This document shows positions 56,104 to 64,000 of a stretch of 64,000 nucleotides of DNA, piece by piece (within the stretch, counting starts at the first letter, position 1; every line of letters starts with the position of its first letter). The notes below the pieces were generated by a model, which did no database searches, was not told where the DNA came from, and saw only the letters and a list, made by a program, of their open reading frames with translations. The stretch comes from JACPPO01 sp965262505. GTDB lineage: Bacteria > Acidobacteriota > Vicinamibacteria > Vicinamibacterales > UBA2999. The position numbers were made by a program, and so were the translations under genes. The stretch covers positions 3,906,001 through 3,970,000 of the forward strand of contig CBDHFM010000030.1 of NCBI GenBank assembly GCA_965262505.1, written 5' to 3'.

Positions 56104-57627
56104 ATGAGGATTGTGATTGCTGTTGCGTGCGTCCTGCTGTCCGGCACGTTCGCGCATGCGCAGACGCCGTCGGTGTCGGCGGCCGCATGCGAGCGCCTGG
56201 CAGCCTCGCTCGCGCTGCCGAACTCGACCGTGACATCGTCGGCAGTTGTGGCGGCGGGAGCGTTCACGCCGCCGGGAGGCGGCGCCGCCGCGGAGCGGGC
56301 CGCTGCCGGCCTCCCGGCCTTCTGCCGCGTGGCGTTGACGATCACGCCCTCGAGCGATTCAGACATCAAGTCGGAGGTCTGGTTGCCGTTGTCGGGATGG
56401 AACGGCAAGTTCCTGCAGGTCGGGAACGGCGGGTGGGGCGGCTCCATCCAGTACACCGCGCTGGCCGACTCGCTGCGGCGTGGCTACGCCGCCGCTTCGA
56501 CCGACACCGGGCACGTGGGCTCCTCCGCGAGCTTCGCGGTCGGGCACCCAGAGAAGTTGATCGATTTCGGGTACCGCTCGGTTCATGAAACGGCCGTGCA
56601 GGGCAAGGCGACGGTCTCGGCGCTGTACGGAACGGCGCCGCGCTTCTCCTACTTCAACGGGTGTTCCGGCGGCGGCCGTCAGTCGTTCATGGAAGCGCAG
56701 CGCTTCCCGGAGGATTTCGACGGCATTATTGCCGGCGCGCCCGGTTTCAACCGGACGGACGGCGCTTTTCAGTCCCTCGGCGCCATGCAGGCGACGCACC
56801 GCGATCGGGCGAGCTTCATTCCGGCCAGTAAGTATCCGATGCTGCACCAGGCCGCGCTGAACGCGTGCGATGCAGGCGACGGGTTGAAGGACGGCCTCAT
56901 CACCGATCCCACGCGTTGCCAGTTCGACCCGGCCGTCACCGCATGCGCCGGCGCCGATGGGCCGAGCTGCCTGACGCCGGAGCAGGTCGTGGCGGCCAGG
57001 AGAATCTACGCACCCGTGATCGACCCGAAGACCGGTGCGGAAGTGTTTGCCGGGCTCGAGCCTGGCAGCGAGATGCACTGGGCCGGGATCTCCGGCGAAC
57101 GGCCGCATCAGATGTACAACGACCTGGCCAGGTTCATCGTGTTCGAGGATCCGGACTGGGATTACCGGACCCTCGAGATCGATGACCTGGAGCGCGCAAG
57201 GCAGGCCGACAACGGCATCCTGGGCGCCACGTCGACCGACCTGAAACCCTTCGTCGAGCGTGGCGGCAAGCTGTTGATGTATCACGGCTGGGAAGATCAG
57301 AACATCTCGCCCCGCATGACGGTCGGCTACTACACCGATGTTCAGAAGACGATGGGCAAGGATCAGGTCGATGACGCTGTTCGGCTTTTCATGGTGCCTG
57401 GCATGGGACATTGCGGCGGCGGCGATGGGCCGAGCAGCTTCGACATGCTGGCCGCGCTCGAGCAGTGGCGCGAAGAGGGCGAGGCGCCCGCCCGGATCCT
57501 CGCGTCAAAGATGACCGACGGGCGCGTCACGCGCACGCGGCCGCTCTGCCCCTACCCGCAGGTCGCGGAGTACAAAGGGACCGGGAGCATCGATCAGGCG
57601 GAGAACTTCGCCTGCACCGCGCCCTAA
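56104..57627 (+). CDS. Exported tannase/feruloyl esterase family protein
   Basis: 507 residues from ATG 56104, signal peptide MRIVIAVACVLLSGTFAHAQ. Family marks: FCRVALTITPSSDSDIKSEVWLPLSGWNGKFLQVGNGGWGG, YAAASTDTGHVG, FGYRSVHETAVQGKATVSALYG, the nucleophile elbow YFNGCSGGGRQSFMEAQRFPEDFDGIIAGAPGFNRT (Cys next to the catalytic Ser) and the matching MVPGMGHCGGGDGP (catalytic His followed by the Cys of the C-S-D-H-C disulfide arrangement), with GGKLLMYHGWEDQNISP carrying the Asp. So the active site is complete. It hydrolyses galloyl, feruloyl or related aromatic esters outside the cytoplasm, which could release aromatic acids. 22 bases before the next transport gene. Confidence 0.85.
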   Translation: MRIVIAVACVLLSGTFAHAQTPSVSAAACERLAASLALPNSTVTSSAVVAAGAFTPPGGGAAAERAAAGLPAFCRVALTITPSSDSDIKSEVWLPLSGWNGKFLQVGNGGWGGSIQYTALADSLRRGYAAASTDTGHVGSSASFAVGHPEKLIDFGYRSVHETAVQGKATVSALYGTAPRFSYFNGCSGGGRQSFMEAQRFPEDFDGIIAGAPGFNRTDGAFQSLGAMQATHRDRASFIPASKYPMLHQAALNACDAGDGLKDGLITDPTRCQFDPAVTACAGADGPSCLTPEQVVAARRIYAPVIDPKTGAEVFAGLEPGSEMHWAGISGERPHQMYNDLARFIVFEDPDWDYRTLEIDDLERARQADNGILGATSTDLKPFVERGGKLLMYHGWEDQNISPRMTVGYYTDVQKTMGKDQVDDAVRLFMVPGMGHCGGGDGPSSFDMLAALEQWREEGEAPARILASKMTDGRVTRTRPLCPYPQVAEYKGTGSIDQAENFACTAP

Positions 57628-57649
57628 GGGTAAAGGGGTCGGATTGTTG

Positions 57650-59023
57650 ATGCGGTCTGACCGCAGACGGCCCGCCCGGCGCATCGTGCCGTGGCTGGTG
57701 ATGTGGTCGCTGCTGCTCGCCGGCCCGGTCGCCGCACAATCTTCATCCGGTAGTCTGCCTTCCTTCAACCAGTTACGCATCGTCGCACCCGCCGCGCCTG
57801 GAGGCGGCTGGGATCAGACCGGACGCGTGATGCAGCAGGTACTGCAGGAGGCCGGCATCGCGCGGACGGCGCCAGTCGAGAACATCCCGGGCGCCGCGGG
57901 CACCATTGGTCTGGCTCGCTTCATCGGCGCCGAACGCGGCAGTGGCGATGCAGTCCTCGTCTCCGGCCTCATCATGATCGGCGGTATCGTCACGTACCGG
58001 TCGCCGGTCACGCTGCGCGACGCCACGCCGCTGGCCCGGCTGACGGGTGAGTACGAAGTCATCGTCGTTCCCGCCGCGTCGCCCTACCGTTCGTTCCAGG
58101 ACCTGCTGGACGCGTTCACCGAGCGGCCAGAGGCGATCTCGTGGGGGGGCGGCTCCGCGGGAGGGAGCGATCAGATTCTCGTCGGTCTCATCGCGGAGGC
58201 GGTGGGCGTTTCGCCGGGTAGCGTGAACTACATCGCGTTCTCCGGGGGCGGCGAGTCGCTCTCGGCCATCGTCGGAGGCCAGGTCACGGCCGGGATCAAC
58301 GGGCTCGCGGAGCTGGCCGCGCAGATCGAGGCCGGCTCGGTGCGGGCGCTTGCTATTTCCAGCGGCGAGCGTCTCCCGGGTCTGGACGTGCCGACGCTGC
58401 GGGAGCAGGGCATCGACATCGAGTTCGAGAACTGGCGCTCGGTGCTGGCGCCCCCGGGCATCAGCGAGGCCGATCGGACGCGCCTCGCGGCGGCGATCGA
58501 GGCCATGGTGCGGTCAGCACCCTGGCGCGAGGCGCTCGAGCGGTACCGGTGGATCGATCGATACCTCGGCGGAGAAGCGTTCGAGCGCTACGGCGAGTCG
58601 GAAGAGGCGCGCGTTCGCGACATCCTTAGGCAGTTCGGGACCGGAGACGAGGAGGCGCGTACGATCACGTCGGCCGGACCATACCCGCTGGTGGTGCTTG
58701 CTGGACTGCTGACCTTTGCCTGCTTCGCCATCCTGAGCGTGAGGCGACATTCCGCAGCTGCGGCCCGCGAGGACCAGCCTGCGAGCTGGACTCCAGTCGG
58801 CTGGCTCGCCACCGGTATCGTCGTACATCTCCTGCTGGCCGAGCGCGGTGGATTCGTGGTCGCCTCGGTTCCGCTCTTCTGGTGCACCGCGCGCGCATTC
58901 GACTCGCGGCGTCCGCTTCGCGACGCGGCGTTTTCGGTCGCGATCTCCGTGGGAGCCTACCTCCTGTTCGCGCGCGTGCTTCAGCTCACGCTGCCCGCCG
59001 GGGTTCTCGAGGGATGGCTGTAA
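57650..59023 (+). CDS. TctC-TctB fusion: tricarboxylate-binding protein joined to small membrane subunit
   Basis: 457 residues from ATG 57650 (aaaggggtcgg upstream; an in-frame TTG at 57644 is possible). Leader WLVMWSLLLAGPVAAQ. The first about 320 residues are a TctC-type binding protein: LRIVAPAAPGGGWDQTGRVM, ENIPGAAGTIGLARFIG, WGGGSAGGSDQILVGLIAEAVG, FSGGGESLSAIVGGQVTAGINGLAELAAQIE, LPGLDVPTLREQGIDIEFENWRS, APPGISEADRTR. After a short linker come about four membrane helices (YPLVVLAGLLTFACFAILSV, VGWLATGIVVHLLLAERGGFVVASVPLFWCTARAF, DAAFSVAISVGAYLLFARVLQLTLPAGVL) with TctB character. So one chain combines ligand capture and the small permease subunit. tctA follows 14 bases later. Confidence 0.85.
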   Translation: MRSDRRRPARRIVPWLVMWSLLLAGPVAAQSSSGSLPSFNQLRIVAPAAPGGGWDQTGRVMQQVLQEAGIARTAPVENIPGAAGTIGLARFIGAERGSGDAVLVSGLIMIGGIVTYRSPVTLRDATPLARLTGEYEVIVVPAASPYRSFQDLLDAFTERPEAISWGGGSAGGSDQILVGLIAEAVGVSPGSVNYIAFSGGGESLSAIVGGQVTAGINGLAELAAQIEAGSVRALAISSGERLPGLDVPTLREQGIDIEFENWRSVLAPPGISEADRTRLAAAIEAMVRSAPWREALERYRWIDRYLGGEAFERYGESEEARVRDILRQFGTGDEEARTITSAGPYPLVVLAGLLTFACFAILSVRRHSAAAAREDQPASWTPVGWLATGIVVHLLLAERGGFVVASVPLFWCTARAFDSRRPLRDAAFSVAISVGAYLLFARVLQLTLPAGVLEGWL

Positions 59024-59037
59024 CGGGAAGCCTCTAG

Positions 59038-60543
59038 GTGACCGAGACACTCCAGGCGCTCGGCGCCGGCTTCGCCAACGCCCTCACCCTGCCGCATCTC
59101 CTGTGGGCGCTTGTCGGCACCACGCTCGGAACGGCGATCGGCGTTCTGCCTGGCATCGGACCGGCGTTGACCGTCGCATTGCTCCTGCCGATCACCTTCA
59201 GCCTCGATCCGATCAGCGCCTTCATCATGTTCGGCGGGATCTACTACGGCGCAATGTACGGCGGGTCGACGACCAGCATTCTGCTGAACACGCCCGGCGA
59301 GACAGGGTCGATCGCCACCGCCATCGACGGGCACATGATGGCGAAGAACGGGCGGGGCGCTGCCGCACTGACCACGGCGGCGATTGGTTCGTTCGTGGCG
59401 GGCACCCTCGCCACCCTCGCGCTGACGTTCTTCGCGCCTCCGCTGGCCCGGGCCGCGCTTCGGTTCGGCCCGGCCGAATATTTCTCGCTGACCATCCTTG
59501 CGTTCACGGCGGTGGCCGTCCTGCTTGGCGTGTCGATGGTACGGGGGATGTTCAGCCTCTTTCTCGGCCTGGCTCTTGGACTCGTGGGGATCGACCAGCT
59601 CACGGGCGCGGCCCGCTTCTCCTTCGGGATCCCGCAACTCCTCGACGGGATCGACATCCTCATCCTGGTCATCGGCCTGTTTGCTGTCGGCGAGACGATG
59701 TATCAGGCGTGGCGGCACGGGCGCGACGAGGTGCACGCCGTGACGTTGCACGACTTCACCGGGATGAACCGTGACGAGTGGAAGCGGTCGTGGAAGCCAT
59801 GGTTGCGCGGTACGGCGATCGGCTTCCCGATGGGTGTCCTGCCCTGCGGTGGCACGGTCATCCCGACGTTCCTGTCGTACATGACAGAGAAACGTCTCAG
59901 CGCCACGCCGGAACGCTTTGGCAAGGGGGCGATCGAGGGCGTGGCGGGCCCGGAGGCAGCCAACAATGCGGCCGTGGCTGGGGCACTGGTGCCGCTGTTG
60001 ACGCTCGGCCTGCCCTCATCGGCGACGGGCGCCGTCCTGCTTGCCGCCTTTCAGCAGTACGGTCTGCAGCCTGGGCCGCTGCTGTTCTCATCTCGACCCG
60101 ATCTGGTCTGGACGCTGATTGCCAGCCTCTATGTCGGGAACTGCATGCTGCTCGTGCTCAATCTGCCGCTCGTCGGCGTCTGGGCGCGCGTGATGCTGGT
60201 TCCGAGACGGCTGCTCTTTGGTGGCATTCTCGTGATCGCGTCGATCGGCGCGTACAGCCTGAACCGTTCGATGCTCGACCTGGTGATTCTCTACAGCGTC
60301 GGTGCCGTCGGCTGCGTGATGCGCGTCTATGGCATCCCGCTCGTGCCGGCGGTGCTGGGCCTCGTACTGGGGCCGCTCTCCGAGCAGCACTTCCGCCGGG
60401 CCATGGCGATCAGCGAAGGCGACCTATCGGTGTTCCTGGCCCGTCCCATCTCCGCGGTCCTGCTGGCGCTGGCGGTCGCCGTCCTCCTGGCCCCGCGGCT
60501 CTTGAGGCGATGGCTCGTCCCCGATGAACGAGCAGCAGTCTGA
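59038..60543 (+). CDS. tctA: Tripartite tricarboxylate transporter large permease TctA
   Basis: 501 residues from GTG 59038. Signature loops: LGTAIGVLPGIGPALTVALLLPITFSLDPISAFIMFGGIYYGAMYGGSTTSILLNTPGETGSIATAIDGHMMAK and, in the second half, GVLPCGGTVIPTFLSYMTEKR, EGVAGPEAANNAAVAGALVPLLTLGLPSSATGAVLLAAFQQYGL. It is a paralogue of the gene at 24935 with a more usual first loop; the second loop has C-G-G-T where the other has A-G-G-T. About twelve membrane helices. The 3' end overlaps tcuA by 20 bases. It is the permease for the acid bound by the TctC-TctB fusion. Confidence 0.9.
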   Translation: MTETLQALGAGFANALTLPHLLWALVGTTLGTAIGVLPGIGPALTVALLLPITFSLDPISAFIMFGGIYYGAMYGGSTTSILLNTPGETGSIATAIDGHMMAKNGRGAAALTTAAIGSFVAGTLATLALTFFAPPLARAALRFGPAEYFSLTILAFTAVAVLLGVSMVRGMFSLFLGLALGLVGIDQLTGAARFSFGIPQLLDGIDILILVIGLFAVGETMYQAWRHGRDEVHAVTLHDFTGMNRDEWKRSWKPWLRGTAIGFPMGVLPCGGTVIPTFLSYMTEKRLSATPERFGKGAIEGVAGPEAANNAAVAGALVPLLTLGLPSSATGAVLLAAFQQYGLQPGPLLFSSRPDLVWTLIASLYVGNCMLLVLNLPLVGVWARVMLVPRRLLFGGILVIASIGAYSLNRSMLDLVILYSVGAVGCVMRVYGIPLVPAVLGLVLGPLSEQHFRRAMAISEGDLSVFLARPISAVLLALAVAVLLAPRLLRRWLVPDERAAV

Positions 60544-61915
60544 CGTCCTGGTCATCGGCGGCGGCAATGCCGCCCTCTGCGCGGCCCTGACCGCGCGGCA
60601 GGCGGGCGCCACCGTGAGCGTGCTGGAACGTGCACCACGCCACTTCCGCGGCGGCAACAGCCGGCACACCCGCAACTTCCGGTGCGCCCACGCGGCCCCG
60701 ACAGATGTGCTCACCGACGCGTACCCGGAGGATGAGTTCCTGGCGGACCTCAATCGGGTGACGGAGACCCAGACGGACGCGGCGTTGTCGCGCCTCCTCA
60801 TCTCCCGGTCTTCCGGGTGCCCGGCGTGGATGCGACAGTTCGGCGTCAGGTTCCAATCCTCCCTGCGCGGCACCCTGCACCTTGGGCGCACGAACGTGTT
60901 CTTCCTGGGCGGCGGCAAAGCGCTGATGAACAGCTACTACGCCGCGGCCGAACGCGCGGGAATCCGTGTGGTGTACGACGCGGAGGTGGTGGGGCTCGAC
61001 CTTGCCGATGGCCGGTTTCAGGCGGCGCTGGTCCGCATCGGCGGCAGCACACAGACAGTGGGTGCCAAAGCCGTCGTCATTGCGGCCGGCGGGTATGAAT
61101 CTAATATCGAATGGCTGCGAGAAGTCTGGGGCGCCGCCGTCGACAACTTCGTCATCCGCGGCACGCCCTACAACACCGGCACGCTCCTCAAGCTGATGCT
61201 CGAGGCGAGCGCGCAGCCGGTCGGTGATCCACGGGAATGCCACGCGGTGGCCGTTGACGCCCGCGCGCCGCGGTTCGATGGCGGAATCGTCACACGTCTC
61301 GATTCGCTGCCGTTCGGCGTTGTCATCAACAGGCATGGCGCCAGGTTTTATGACGAGGGTGAGGATGCCTGGCCAAAGCGCTACGCGATCTGGGGCCGGC
61401 TGATCGCGGCGCAGCCGGATCAGATTGCCTTCTCCATCGTCGATGCCAAGGCGGTCGGCGCTTTCATGCCGTCGATGTATCCGGCCGAAGTGGCCGGTTC
61501 CATCCGAGAGCTGGCCGTCAAGCTGAATCTGCCCGCCGACGCACTCGAGGCCACCGTCGGCGCGTTCAACCAGGCCGTGAGGCCGGGCTCGTTCAACCAC
61601 GCGGCGCTGGACGACTGCCGGACCGAGGGGTTGGCGCCTCCCAAGTCGCACTGGGCGCAACGTCTCGACACTCCACCGTTTTGGGGTTATCCGCTGCGTC
61701 CAGGCATCACGTTCACCTACCTCGGCCTCAAAGTGGACGCCGCCGCGCGCGTGGTGATGGCCGGCGGTGCCCCGGCGTCCAATGTCTACGCGGCCGGCGA
61801 GATCATGGCAGGCAACATCCTTCGGAAGGGTTACATCGCAGGCATCGGGATGACCATTGGCACCGTGTTCGGGCGAATTGCCGGAGAGGGCGCCGCGCGG
61901 CATGCCGCTCGATAG
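60524..61915 (+). CDS. tcuA: Tricarballylate dehydrogenase-type flavoprotein TcuA
   Basis: 463 residues from ATG 60524. FAD-binding start SDVLVIGGGNAALCAALTARQAGATVSVLERAPRHFRGGNSRHTRNFRCAH, as in TcuA/fumarate-reductase-like flavoproteins. Further: FFLGGGKALMNSYYAAAERAGIRVVYDAEVVGLDL, GGYESNIEWLREVWG, GTGTLLKLMLEA-like segment, GVVINRHGARFYDEGEDAWPKRY, and the C-terminal FAD loop NVYAAGEIMAGNILRKGYIAGIGMTIGTVFGRIAG. The enzyme oxidises tricarballylate to cis-aconitate, with TcuB taking the electrons. It overlaps both tctA and tcuB, so all are one operon. The genes replace the usual MFS carrier TcuC by a TctA system. Confidence 0.85.
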   Translation: MNEQQSDVLVIGGGNAALCAALTARQAGATVSVLERAPRHFRGGNSRHTRNFRCAHAAPTDVLTDAYPEDEFLADLNRVTETQTDAALSRLLISRSSGCPAWMRQFGVRFQSSLRGTLHLGRTNVFFLGGGKALMNSYYAAAERAGIRVVYDAEVVGLDLADGRFQAALVRIGGSTQTVGAKAVVIAAGGYESNIEWLREVWGAAVDNFVIRGTPYNTGTLLKLMLEASAQPVGDPRECHAVAVDARAPRFDGGIVTRLDSLPFGVVINRHGARFYDEGEDAWPKRYAIWGRLIAAQPDQIAFSIVDAKAVGAFMPSMYPAEVAGSIRELAVKLNLPADALEATVGAFNQAVRPGSFNHAALDDCRTEGLAPPKSHWAQRLDTPPFWGYPLRPGITFTYLGLKVDAAARVVMAGGAPASNVYAAGEIMAGNILRKGYIAGIGMTIGTVFGRIAGEGAARHAAR

Positions 61916-63017
61916 CGTCCTCGGCCGCGGCGAGCGCGTGATGACCGTTTGCAATGCCTGCCGGTACTGCGAGCAGTACTGTCCGGTCTTCCCCGCGATG
62001 GAGCAGCGGACCACCTTTGCGGAGGCCGATCTCACGTATCTCGCGAACCTCTGCCATAACTGCGGCGAGTGCCTCTACGCCTGCCAGTACGCCCCTCCGC
62101 ACGAGTTCGGCATCAATGTGCCGCAGACGCTGGCGCAGATTCGCGTGCGCTCCTACGAGGCGTACTGCTGGCCCGGGTTTCTTGGCGTCGCCTTCAGGCA
62201 CAACAGCCTGTCCACGGCGCTCTCCCTTGCCGTGGGCTTCGCCGTGCTGTTGCTCGGTGCGGCCCTGGCGACACACAGGGAAGCCATCTGGCAGTCGAAT
62301 CCCGCTGGCGATTTTTATTCCGTGGTGCCGCACGGCGTGATGGTCGCGCTGTTTGGAGGCGTCGCGGTCTTTGTTCTGCTGGCGCTCGGCGTGGGGCTGC
62401 GCCGGTTCTGGCGCGAGGTGCACGGCGGTTCAGTGGGTACGTCGGGGCGGCCGTCGCCGACCGCGGCGCGTCACGCCCTTCGCGATCTCCTGACGCTCCG
62501 CCACTTGCACACGACCGGCGTGGACTGCACCTCCGGGGAGGAGGCACGCAGCCCGTGGCGGCGCTGGTTCCACCACTGCACGTTTTACGGGTTCATGCTG
62601 TGTTTCGCGTCCACCTCGGTGGCTGCGATCTACGACGGCGTCTTCGGCTGGCGCGCCCCCTACGGCTACGGCAGCCTCCCTGTCCTACTGGGAACGCTGG
62701 GTGGCGTGGGGCTGCTGCTCGGCCCCGCCGGTCTGCTTGCGCTCAGACGGCGGCAGGATCCCGCGCTTGGCGATGTCGCTCAGAAGGGACTGGACGAGTC
62801 GTTTATCGCGCTGCTGCTCGTCACCAGCGCGACCGGCATTGCGCTGCTCATGCTGCGGAACCAGCCGGCGATGGGCGTGCTGCTGCTCGTCCATCTCGGC
62901 GCCGTGCTCGCACTGTTCCTCACCCTCCCGTACGGCAAGTTCGTCCATGGGATCTACCGCACGGCCGCACTGCTGAAGTACGCCAGCGAACGCGAGACCG
63001 AGGACGAGATCAGGTGA
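61902..63017 (+). CDS. tcuB: Tricarballylate utilisation Fe-S / membrane protein TcuB
   Basis: 371 residues from ATG 61902, overlapping tcuA by 14 bases; a later ATG at 61941 (MTVCNACRYC) is also possible. Two 4Fe-4S-type Cys clusters at the start: CNACRYCEQYCPVFP and CHNCGECLYACQYAPPHEF. About six membrane helices follow (ALSLAVGFAVLLLGAALA, GVMVALFGGVAVFVLLALGVGL, FHHCTFYGFMLCFASTSVAAIYDG, VLLGTLGGVGLLLGPAGLLAL, SFIALLLVTSATGIALLML, VLLLVHLGAVLALFLTLPYGKFVHGIYRTAALL), with His in several. TcuB re-oxidises the flavin of TcuA and passes electrons to the quinone pool. Last gene of the operon before the second hairpin repeat. Confidence 0.85.
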   Translation: MPLDSVLGRGERVMTVCNACRYCEQYCPVFPAMEQRTTFAEADLTYLANLCHNCGECLYACQYAPPHEFGINVPQTLAQIRVRSYEAYCWPGFLGVAFRHNSLSTALSLAVGFAVLLLGAALATHREAIWQSNPAGDFYSVVPHGVMVALFGGVAVFVLLALGVGLRRFWREVHGGSVGTSGRPSPTAARHALRDLLTLRHLHTTGVDCTSGEEARSPWRRWFHHCTFYGFMLCFASTSVAAIYDGVFGWRAPYGYGSLPVLLGTLGGVGLLLGPAGLLALRRRQDPALGDVAQKGLDESFIALLLVTSATGIALLMLRNQPAMGVLLLVHLGAVLALFLTLPYGKFVHGIYRTAALLKYASERETEDEIR

Positions 63018-63021
63018 TGAC

Positions 63022-63134
63022 CTCGTCGCGGGTGGCCGCGGACGGGGCCGCCCCGTTCGCGCCGCAGGCGCCAACCCCGTGGCGTGTGTTTTTGGCGCCG
63101 AGCACGAATGGGGCTGTCCGCGGTCAGGACCCGC
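63022..63134. repeat. 113-bp dispersed hairpin repeat, copy 2
   Basis: Same length, orientation and arms as 23375-23487; differences are mainly at the centre. In this copy the inner ggcgccaa and ttggcgcc pair perfectly, so the hairpin is more complete. It starts 5 bases after the tcuB stop. Confidence 0.75.
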
Positions 63135-63173
63135 CTGTAGATCATGAAAGCGGTTGCAGGGGCCACAGACGAT

Positions 63174-64000
63174 CTACTCGCCCTCCTCCTCGTGCCTGGC
63201 GATGAATCTCACCAGCTCGCGGTTGTCCGGGAAGTCGTGCGACAGCGCGCGGGCCGTGACGACCGCCGCGGCAAAGTTCTCTTCGCGCGCCTGCATGTCC
63301 CACAACCCGAACATCGCTTCCGCTTTGACGAAGCGCTCTGCGTCGGCCTGGGCCGCTTCTTCCATCGCGAGCAAGCCGCGATCCTTGTTGCCACCGCCGA
63401 GTAGCCAGCGCGCGCCGCGGGGGAGCCTGGTGCCGACGATGTAGTCGATCCAGGCGCGGGCGACCTGGGCGCGGATGTAGTCCGGACGACGTTCGAGGGC
63501 GGCGTTGAGCGACCCGCGCGCCTCCCGAAACTCGCCCAGGCCTGTCTTGCGGCCGACTGTGGCGAGCTGCAGCCACACGTAGTTCAGGTCGAGCTTGCCG
63601 AGGAAGAACAGCGCCTCGTCATCGGTGGGATCGTCCTCCACTGCGGCGCGTGCCGCGGCTCGCCCGAGCGCGAACTCTTCCATGAACACCGGCATCAGTT
63701 CCTGACAGATCGCACACGCGTTCCACGCCTTGCCCCGGTCCTCCGGTTCTCCCAGCGCGCGCTTGATCTGGAAATGCAGGGCCGAGGTCCGCAGTTCGGA
63801 TGCCTCGAGATTGACGACGTCGCTGACGCGGATGTCGAGTGCGATTGCGGCCGCCGCCTCGTAGCGGCCGCTGTAGAACAGGTGGTGCGCCTCGTCGAGG
63901 GGTGCGGACCAAGTCGTATCCGCGGGCGACTGCCCTGGCGCGGCTGTGGCGTGCGCGGGAGGGTCGATGAGGATCCCTGTCATCGCGGCTATCACGACAA
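63174..64000 (-). CDS. TPR-like protein, partial (N-terminus beyond the window)
   Basis: At least 273 residues on the minus strand with no stop before the window edge; GTG 63995 is the first visible start, but the frame is open up to 64000. The visible lead VIAAMTGILIDPPAHATAAPGQ suggests the end of a signal peptide. The rest is all-helical with tetratricopeptide-like units: APLDEAHHLFYSGRYEAAAAIALDIR, DEALFFLGKLDLNYVWLQ, FREARGSLNAALERRPDYIRAQVARAWIDYIVG, FVKAEAMFGLWDMQAREENFAAAVVTARALSHDFPDNREL. A Cys pair (NACAICQEL) is in the middle. Probably a periplasmic helical-repeat protein, function unknown. Confidence 0.65.
   Translation of the reverse strand, partial: VVIAAMTGILIDPPAHATAAPGQSPADTTWSAPLDEAHHLFYSGRYEAAAAIALDIRVSDVVNLEASELRTSALHFQIKRALGEPEDRGKAWNACAICQELMPVFMEEFALGRAAARAAVEDDPTDDEALFFLGKLDLNYVWLQLATVGRKTGLGEFREARGSLNAALERRPDYIRAQVARAWIDYIVGTRLPRGARWLLGGGNKDRGLLAMEEAAQADAERFVKAEAMFGLWDMQAREENFAAAVVTARALSHDFPDNRELVRFIARHEEEGE

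Overview
The window is GC-rich bacterial chromosome. The gene complement points to an Acidobacteriota member, most likely Vicinamibacteria-like: carboxypeptidase-regulatory-type TonB receptors, five DUF6152 exported proteins, photosynthetic-reaction-centre-type cytochrome c, an M28 peptidase, tannase-family esterase, and many Sec-exported proteins of unknown function. The assignment comes from these families only; there is no rRNA or other marker, and I found no tRNA, rRNA or CRISPR.

Layout. 1-8 kb: exported cupin and SMP-30-like proteins, then a repeated module (exported WDG(D/E)TLV-motif protein plus DUF6152 protein) on both sides of a TonB receptor broken by an in-frame amber codon. 8-15 kb: fused MFS/spermidine-synthase-like protein, ECF sigma factor with a small Cys/His protein, an outer-membrane barrel, a frameshifted lectin-like gene and a GT39-like/TPR protein. 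15-20 kb: metallo-hydrolase followed by an 867-residue fusion of CDGSH, divergent 4Fe-4S, CDGSH, Rieske and thiamine-diphosphate enzyme domains, the most unusual protein here. 20-28.6 kb: solute-binding protein, amidohydrolase, and a tightly overlapping tctC-tctB-tctA-prpD-SDR operon for uptake and breakdown of a small carboxylic acid. 28.6-32 kb: a minus-strand run of exported hydrolases. About 32.1 kb: an isolated integron-type attC site at the stop codon of a small ORF, with no integrase. 32.5-38.3 kb: minus-strand TRAP permease, TAXI binding protein, NeuB-like synthase, DUF6152 and cytochrome c. 38.5-42.3 kb: tartrate/malate-type dehydrogenase abutting a TonB receptor that lacks its N-terminus.

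42.8-53.5 kb is the mobile part: an IS3-family element inside the signal-peptide region of a metallo-beta-lactamase-fold gene with a 15-bp direct repeat, an integrase-core IS with long inverted repeats, two abutting IS3-family elements, and the remains of an older element they appear to have entered. Between them are a cytochrome c, two more WDG(D/E)TLV proteins and a DUF6152 gene.

53.6-64 kb: reaction-centre-type cytochrome c, an NHL propeller, a tannase/feruloyl esterase, and a second tricarboxylate locus in which TctC and TctB are one polypeptide, followed by tctA, tcuA and tcuB (tricarballylate-type oxidation). A TPR protein runs off the right end. The two tricarboxylate loci each have one copy of a 113-bp hairpin-forming repeat at an edge. 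Overall the region looks like an accessory catabolic segment: export of hydrolases, uptake of di/tricarboxylates, oxidation by Fe-S, flavin and ThDP enzymes, and electron disposal to c-type cytochromes, with visible decay (nonsense, frameshift, truncation, IS insertion).
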